DNA of 64,000 nucleotides from CAZJGG01 sp964545475 (GTDB lineage Bacteria > Bacillota > Clostridia > Lachnospirales > JAISER01). Both the position numbers and the translations under genes were made by a program. The stretch spans positions 1 through 64,000 of the forward strand of contig CAZJGG010000006.1 in the NCBI GenBank assembly GCA_964545475.1, read 5' to 3'. A model generated the notes under the pieces. The model saw only the letters and a program-made list of their open reading frames with translations. It searched no databases and was not told where the DNA came from. Below are positions 59,235 to 64,000 of this stretch, one piece after another (positions within the stretch are counted from its first letter, which is position 1; each line of letters begins with the position of its first letter).

Positions 59235-59383
59235 TATATTAACCTGTCAATATGAAAAATATTTGATGGTTTGGTGAATTTTAAATGATTGTTTTCCTGA
59301 ATGTTCAAAAGTCTGGTATCAATATCATACAATCATAATTAAAAAGTTGTGTTATAATAGTTGCAAAAGAAAGAAGGCTTGAT

Positions 59384-60223
59384 ATGGAAATGGAAAAAAG
59401 AACAGTGTGCTATGATAACGATTTGCATATAGAAGCTTACCGTTTAGAGGGAATAGTACAAAAGTTTCCTAATCACTTTCATGAATATTACGTTTTGGGT
59501 TTTATGGAAAAAGGGTGCAGGCGTTTATCTTGTAAAAATGTTGAATACACTGTTTCTGCCGGAGATTTAGTTCTTTTTAACCCTTTAGAAAACCACACAT
59601 GCGTACAAATAGACAATAAAGCTATGGATTATCGCTGTTTAAACTTATCACCAGAAATAGTGCAAAAAATTGCATTGGATATAACAGGAACAGAATATTT
59701 ACCTCATTTTACTCAAACTGTTATAAGAGGAAGTGAGGCTGTTTTTCCTCTAAAAGAGCTTCATCAAATGATAATGGATGGATACACAGATTTTAAAAAG
59801 GAGGAAACACTTTACTTTTTAATAGAACAGCTCAATTTTTCTTATGGCGAAACTCAGCAGAATATGGGGGCTTTAGCTGTAAGCCCGGAAATTAAGCTTG
59901 CTTGCGAATATATGGAAAAAAATTATTCCAATGCTATTTCTCTTGATGATTTAAGCAATTTATCCGGCATTAATAAGTATACACTGCTTAGAAACTTTAC
60001 TAAGCAACGAGGAATTACTCCTTATCAATATTTGGAAACCATTCGTGTAAATTCTGCAAAAAAAATGTTGGAAGAAGGAACAGAGCCGATAGATGCCGCA
60101 ATTCTATGCGGTTTTTCGGATCAAAGCCATTTCACAAAATATTTCAAAAATTTTATTGGGTTAACCCCAAAGCAGTATAAGGGGATTTTTGAAAATAATG
60201 GGGGTAAAAGGTTTGAACGATAA
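59384..60223 (+). CDS. AraC-family transcriptional regulator
   Basis: The 279-residue protein has a cupin-like N-domain with FPNHFHEYYVLGFMEKGCRR and a C-terminal double helix-turn-helix (LDDLSNLSGINKYTLLRNFT; CGFSDQSHFTKYFKNFIGLT). The His pattern suits sensing a small ligand. It overlaps the EamA transporter gene, which it most likely controls. A TATAAT near 59353 may be part of its promoter. Confidence 0.92.
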   Translation: MEMEKRTVCYDNDLHIEAYRLEGIVQKFPNHFHEYYVLGFMEKGCRRLSCKNVEYTVSAGDLVLFNPLENHTCVQIDNKAMDYRCLNLSPEIVQKIALDITGTEYLPHFTQTVIRGSEAVFPLKELHQMIMDGYTDFKKEETLYFLIEQLNFSYGETQQNMGALAVSPEIKLACEYMEKNYSNAISLDDLSNLSGINKYTLLRNFTKQRGITPYQYLETIRVNSAKKMLEEGTEPIDAAILCGFSDQSHFTKYFKNFIGLTPKQYKGIFENNGGKRFER

Positions 60224-61124
60224 AAATAATTCTCTTATTGGGCATATGTCGGCGTTATTAACAATTCTCATATGGGGTACAACTTTTATTTCAACAAAAG
60301 TTTTATTAAAATCCTTTTCCCCGGTGGAAATATTGTTTTTCCGGTTTGTTATTGGGTTTGTTCTACTTATGGTTATTTACCCTATGAGGCTTAAAACAAC
60401 AGTGATTAAACAGGAAATATGGCTGGCGGCGGCGGGCTTTTGCGGAGTTACCCTTTATTTCTTGCTGGAGAACATAGCTCTTACATATTCTTCTGCTTCA
60501 AACGTAGGAGTAATTATTTCTATCGCTCCATTTTTAACTGCCGTTATAGCCCACCGCTTTTTAGACGGAGAAAAGCTTACAGCTCGGTTTTTTGCAGGTT
60601 TTTTTGCCGCCATAACAGGAATTTTTATAATAAGCTTTAACGGTAGTGTTGCATTAAACTTAAATCCGGTGGGAGATATTCTTGCAGTTCTTGCCGCTGC
60701 TGTTTGGGCAGTTTACTCTATTTTAACAAAAAAAATAAGTAAATTCGGATATAACACTATTCAAACAACTCGCAGGATTTTTCTTTACGGAATACTTTTT
60801 ATGATACCGGCAACATTTGTGTTTGAATTTAAATGGGGCTTTGAAAGGTTTTTACAACCTGTTAATTTTATAAATATTTTATTTCTGGGCTTAGGCGCTT
60901 CTGCCCTTTGCTTTGTAACATGGAATTTTGCCGTTAAGCTTTTAGGTGCGACAAAAACAAGTGTATATTTATATTTAGTTCCTGTGATAACAATTGTAAC
61001 TTCTGTTCTTATATTAGACGAGAGAGTAACGCCGCTTATGGCATTGGGAATTATGCTAACTTTAGCCGGTTTGCTTCTTTCTGAAAACAAAATTATATTT
61101 AAGAGGGAAAAGAAATGTGGGTAA
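60213..61124 (+). CDS. EamA/DMT-family transporter
   Basis: The protein of about 303 residues has ten membrane helices in two EamA halves (ALLTILIWGTTFISTKVLLK; LAVLAAAVWAVYSILTKKIS). DMT transporters export amino acids, metabolites or drugs. The start is taken at TTG 60213, about 8 bp after GGGGG and inside the end of the AraC gene; ATG 60198 is the alternative. Translational coupling with the regulator is likely. Confidence 0.87.
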   Translation: MNDKNNSLIGHMSALLTILIWGTTFISTKVLLKSFSPVEILFFRFVIGFVLLMVIYPMRLKTTVIKQEIWLAAAGFCGVTLYFLLENIALTYSSASNVGVIISIAPFLTAVIAHRFLDGEKLTARFFAGFFAAITGIFIISFNGSVALNLNPVGDILAVLAAAVWAVYSILTKKISKFGYNTIQTTRRIFLYGILFMIPATFVFEFKWGFERFLQPVNFINILFLGLGASALCFVTWNFAVKLLGATKTSVYLYLVPVITIVTSVLILDERVTPLMALGIMLTLAGLLLSENKIIFKREKKCG

Positions 61125-61271
61125 ACGACTTGAAATTTGTGATAGTTGTAGACGACACAGTCTGCCAATTGGAATAATTGCTAATACCGCCGCAATTTTA
61201 GGCATATAAAGTTATGAGCCGCATATCTAATGCGGCCCCTTATATTATGTTAAGTAGATAGATCAGCTGTA

Positions 61272-61769
61272 TTAATCACGGTCATGTTTCCCAATAGGAT
61301 TATCTATTAATGTTGCGAAAATGAAGCGGTGTCTGTGGCCATCGCTTACCGTTGTGTGCCCTTCTACAAAATGAACATGTCGTCCATCACCAACGTAAAT
61401 AGCGGGGCTCGTTCTATCGGCTACTATATGAAAATGATCCTCGAAAAAATCCGTGTTGCCTGCAAGCTTGTGGAAGTGGCTTCCGTGTTTAAGCTTTATG
61501 GCTTGTCCTGTAACACCGGCAAAACGGTGGTTATGAGGGTCTTCTTCTCTCTCTGCTATTTTCACACTCCCTAAATATTCATGAGTATGGTGCTGCTCTC
61601 TGCAATGTGCAGGGGGTAGTTTGTATTCGTCATCCCTTTCGTCAAATTCTTCAATTTCTATAAATTCTTCTTCGATCCAATCATCATCTTCTTGGAAATG
61701 TTTGCGTCTTTTGTAGCTGTTGTTACCTTTGTATATATCATCTAAAATGTCCTGATGATTCCTCACCAA
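61272..61769 (-). CDS. YmaF-family His-rich protein
   Basis: The protein of about 165 residues has an acidic N-terminal third (EEEFIEIEEFDERDD) and many HxH or HxxH repeats: HTHEYLGS, DPHNHRFAG, GSHFHKL, DHFHIV, RHVHFVEGHT and DGHRHRF. This is the YmaF pattern, with a beta-repeat surface lined by His that could bind metal. TTG 61769 follows AGGAGG by 8 bp. The role of YmaF is unknown. Confidence 0.82.
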   Translation of the reverse strand: MVRNHQDILDDIYKGNNSYKRRKHFQEDDDWIEEEFIEIEEFDERDDEYKLPPAHCREQHHTHEYLGSVKIAEREEDPHNHRFAGVTGQAIKLKHGSHFHKLAGNTDFFEDHFHIVADRTSPAIYVGDGRHVHFVEGHTTVSDGHRHRFIFATLIDNPIGKHDRD

Positions 61770-61836
61770 TAAATTCACCTCCTTTTTCTACAATATATGT
61801 AGGGTTTATTGGAAGTGTGACAAGCTTATTAATTTA

Positions 61837-61997
61837 ACGTGAGTTCGACGAAGTCGAAGAGCCGCTTTAGCGGCTTAATTGCAGAGCAATTGTCATGTTA
61901 TGAGCGACAATTTACGGCGGTTTTTGCCGCAAATTGTGGGAATATAATCAAAGTTCGATGAAAATTATATTTTTTATAATTTTCATCGAACTCACAT
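61837..61997. mobile_element. MITE, family D copy 2 (161 bp)
   Basis: It is the reverse complement of 59074..59234 with few differences and has the same length and flanking TA. The two copies face each other across the AraC-EamA-YmaF segment. Confidence 0.88.
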
Positions 61998-62021
61998 TAA
62001 TTTATTTAAAAATATGTTCTA

Positions 62022-62120
62022 TAGCAATTTGCAAAAACATAAACAGCTATGTTCCCGAAAACAGCGGTGAAACGGTTGCTGTTTTCGCTCCACACCTGTT
62101 AATGTTTTGTCAAATTGCTC
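62022..62120. mobile_element. MITE, family B copy 1 (99 bp)
   Basis: The ends TAGCAATTTGCAAAAACAT and ATGTTTTGTCAAATTGCTC are imperfect inverted repeats, and TA flanks both sides. Its right end overlaps the 3' end of the CPBP gene. Confidence 0.85.
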
Positions 62121-62967
62121 TAAATGTATGTTTTTTGTAAAACTTTCCCTTCCATAGTATAAAAAGCACAAAAAGAAAAGAAATTGTTTGTGCAATAGTT
62201 ATTCTTACTACTTGTAGTTCGTCTGTTCCTGATGTTGTAGAGATATGCAGTATATTAATGATTGCATTGTTAAAAAAATGGTCTGCCATAGCAAGCCATA
62301 ATGAACCTGAAATTTTAGTAAGTAAGCAAAACTTTGCCCCTGTAATACCTGTTGTAACAATTAACATAAGCATCATCAAAAGAGTGCCGTAAAGGCTTCT
62401 TTCCCCGTCTAAAAAGCTGCGAAGTGGTGCGGCTATGTGCCAAAACCCAAAAAGAACAGATGAAATAATAACTGATACTGAAAAAGAATATCGTTTTTCT
62501 GCAATATTTAAAAATAACCCTCGGAAAATTCCCTCTTCCATAACGACATTGATAACGTTTCCGATAACACAAATTACAAAAAATATAATTCCGGTCTGGT
62601 TTCCGAAATTACCGTCTATGGAATAACTTGAAACAAATAGTTTTAGGGATGGTACATTATTTGACGATAATTGAATTAAAAATTCAGCTGCATAGGCTAT
62701 AATATAAACGGAGATACCAAGTAATAATCCATAAAATACGTTTTTAAAAATATTTTTCGGTTGAAATCCAATTTTGTCAGCACCGATGGATAAGTATTTT
62801 AATGAAATAAATAAAACTGCTATTCCAATTAACTTATGTATAAAAGCTTCACCCAAAATGCTTTGATCTGTTCTAATGTACATATATTCGATTCCTCGAA
62901 ATATGAAACATATGATATAAATTAGTAGTATACTCCGTAGTGTGTAAACAGCATGTGTCTTTTTCAT
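62110..62967 (-). CDS. CPBP-family (Abi/Rce1-like) intramembrane protease-like protein
   Basis: The 285-residue membrane protein has about eight helices and the motifs EEGIFR (EExxxR), FWHIAAP (FxxxH) and a final ADHFFNNAIINI. These are the Rce1-like active residues. The last three residues and stop codon (...RAI, TGA) are encoded in the end of a family B MITE. No bacteriocin genes are adjacent, so the substrate is unknown. It is a different subfamily from the CPBP gene at 15856. Confidence 0.82.
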   Translation of the reverse strand: MKKTHAVYTLRSILLIYIICFIFRGIEYMYIRTDQSILGEAFIHKLIGIAVLFISLKYLSIGADKIGFQPKNIFKNVFYGLLLGISVYIIAYAAEFLIQLSSNNVPSLKLFVSSYSIDGNFGNQTGIIFFVICVIGNVINVVMEEGIFRGLFLNIAEKRYSFSVSVIISSVLFGFWHIAAPLRSFLDGERSLYGTLLMMLMLIVTTGITGAKFCLLTKISGSLWLAMADHFFNNAIINILHISTTSGTDELQVVRITIAQTISFLFVLFILWKGKFYKKHTFRAI

Positions 62968-63097
62968 TTGTTAGCTCTCCTTATGTTAGTTTGTAAAAAG
63001 ATGACAAAAAAATTTGTTAAAAGTATAACATAAATAAAAATATTTTCAACTTTTATACATAACTTTAACAAGTATTTTACAGTTGAGGGCTTTAGAA

Positions 63098-63127
63098 TTT
63101 ACAAATAGCAGGTAAAATAAATATATA
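63098..63127 (+). promoter_or_regulatory. Promoter of the alkaline phosphatase gene
   Basis: TTTACA at 63098..63103 and TATATA at 63122..63127 are 18 bp apart, ahead of GAGGAG and ATG 63148. I see no clear PhoP box. Confidence 0.45.
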
Positions 63128-63147
63128 AAAAGCTGAGGAGTGTATGT

Positions 63148-64000
63148 ATGATATTTAATATTCGTAAAGTTATGGCTTCAATTACAGCAACTACTATTGC
63201 GCTTACAATGGTAATGACAACTGTTACAGTAAACGCTGAAACAAAGACAATTAAAAATGTAATTATGATGGTTCCAGACGGCATGAGTATGGGTGGAGTA
63301 ACGCTTTCAAGATATTTGCTAAGTAATAATGCCGATGGGCAAAAAGATTTGGCTTTTACAAAAAATCCTGTTGCTATGGTAAAAACAACATGGGCAAAAG
63401 GACCAATTACAGACAGCGCACCTGCAGCAACAGCTTTAGCAACAGGTTTTAAAGCACTTACTGGCGCATTAGGGGTTGATGCTAACTCCGTTCCAAAAGC
63501 ATCAGTTCTTGAAGCGGCGCAAAAATTAGGTAAAGCAACAGGGGTTATCGCAACAAGCGAATTTATGCACGCAACACCGGCAGGTTACACAGCCCATGAA
63601 CCTTCAAGAAGCAATTACGCAGCTGTTGCAGAACAAATGCTTAACCAAAAGCTTGATGTTATGCTTGGAACTGGTTCAGGGCAGGAAAAAGTAAAGGAAC
63701 TTAATATTCCTCAATATGCTAAAACTAAAGGATATGATGTTGTTTCTACTAAAACGGAACTTATGAAATACTCTGGTAAAAAGTTATGGGGAGACTTTAC
63801 AAACGCTTACGGCAATAAGTTAAATATGTCTTACGACTATGACAGAGCGGCAGAAGAACCGTCTCTGGCTGATATGACTAAAAAAGCAATTGAAGTTTTA
63901 AACAAATCTTCTAACGGTTTCTTCCTTATGGTGGAGGGAAGTAAAATAGACTGGGCGGCTCACGCAAATGACACTGTCGGAATTTTAAGCGATATACTCG
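63148..64000 (+). CDS. Secreted alkaline phosphatase, 3' end beyond the window
   Basis: The first 284 codons are present. A signal peptide (MASITATTIALTMVMTTVTV, cut after NA) is followed by VIMMVPDGMSMGG with a metal-binding Asp, ITDSAPAATALATGFKAL with the nucleophile Ser, TSEFMHATPAGYTAHEP and GFFLMVEGSKIDWAAHANDT with further metal ligands. It frees phosphate from esters outside the cell. GAGGAG lies 7 bp before ATG 63148. The open frame runs off the end of the window. Confidence 0.93.
   Translation, partial: MIFNIRKVMASITATTIALTMVMTTVTVNAETKTIKNVIMMVPDGMSMGGVTLSRYLLSNNADGQKDLAFTKNPVAMVKTTWAKGPITDSAPAATALATGFKALTGALGVDANSVPKASVLEAAQKLGKATGVIATSEFMHATPAGYTAHEPSRSNYAAVAEQMLNQKLDVMLGTGSGQEKVKELNIPQYAKTKGYDVVSTKTELMKYSGKKLWGDFTNAYGNKLNMSYDYDRAAEEPSLADMTKKAIEVLNKSSNGFFLMVEGSKIDWAAHANDTVGILSDIL

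Noticed and set aside
59074..61997. Composite transposon made by the two family D elements
   Set aside because: No transposase is present, the elements are short MITEs, and no duplication at the outer ends beyond each element's own TA is seen; kept only as a finding to test.
63099..63284. Minus-strand ORF opposite the alkaline phosphatase signal peptide
   Set aside because: It is the antisense of a clear signal sequence and start codon and has no ribosome-binding site or family match.

Overview
The window looks like chromosome from a low-GC, anaerobic, endospore-forming member of the Clostridia. The evidence is a yabP-yabQ-divIC sporulation/division cluster, the clostridial order hemW-hrcA-grpE-dnaK-dnaJ under a perfect CIRCE operator, indolepyruvate:ferredoxin oxidoreductase (iorAB), a rubrerythrin, a corrinoid-activating (RACE-type) ferredoxin, an SLH-anchored GH18 enzyme, and AT-rich DNA with consensus TTGACA/TATAAT promoters. 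A run of exactly 100 N at 38893..38992 shows that it comes from a scaffolded draft assembly.

Layout. 33..3839 is a decayed prophage-like element in tRNA-Glu(CTC). It is bounded by 31-bp att repeats and holds a frameshifted integrase, a divergent XRE/Cro switch, a truncated primase and capsid fused at a MITE, and a small holin-like toxin with a convergent antisense RNA (apparent type I toxin-antitoxin). 3885..9004 carries divIC, yabQ, yabP, glnA and a glutamine amidotransferase. 9148..11506 holds a RACE ferredoxin and a site-2-protease-like protein that has lost its HExxH residues. 11451..16640 is the most unusual part: five accessory gene cassettes lie head to tail between the protease-like gene and scpA. 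Adjacent cassettes are separated by a 224-274 bp chimeric repeat made of the 5' end of scpA joined to the 3' end of the protease-like gene. 16590..21205 has scpAB, an HD hydrolase, a lipase-like hydrolase, a Xer-like recombinase and a TtcA-family enzyme. 21443..30040 has two AT-rich membrane genes, the heat-shock operon, hemW and SLH-GH18. 30216..38647 has a solute symporter, iorAB, an Fe-alcohol dehydrogenase and a sugar ABC importer without its ATPase. 39114..46265 has Nudix, ccdA, two radical-SAM-linked genes, pdxY, a D-cysteine desulfhydrase-like gene and cca. 46641..58996 has cls, HAD, a MITE-broken GNAT, hflX, yigZ, an ABC-F gene with a leader-peptide attenuator, efp, a ROK-like kinase, a flavodoxin-like protein and rubrerythrin. 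59384..64000 has AraC, EamA, YmaF, CPBP and a truncated alkaline phosphatase.

Mobile repeats. Ten complete or partial MITE-like elements fall into four to five families. Most have TA target duplications (IS630/mariner style); the 164-bp family has 3-bp duplications. No transposase is present. Elements are nested, break a GNAT gene, supply a stop codon, sit at a prophage deletion junction, and remain as an in-frame insert in the capsid gene. Two families with unrelated ends share a core, CAAGGAAG ... TGACG(T/C)AG.

The strongest candidates for something new are the scpA-upstream cassette array, the shared MITE core, the toxin/antisense pair at the prophage edge, and the ABC-F attenuator combined with an ATA start codon.
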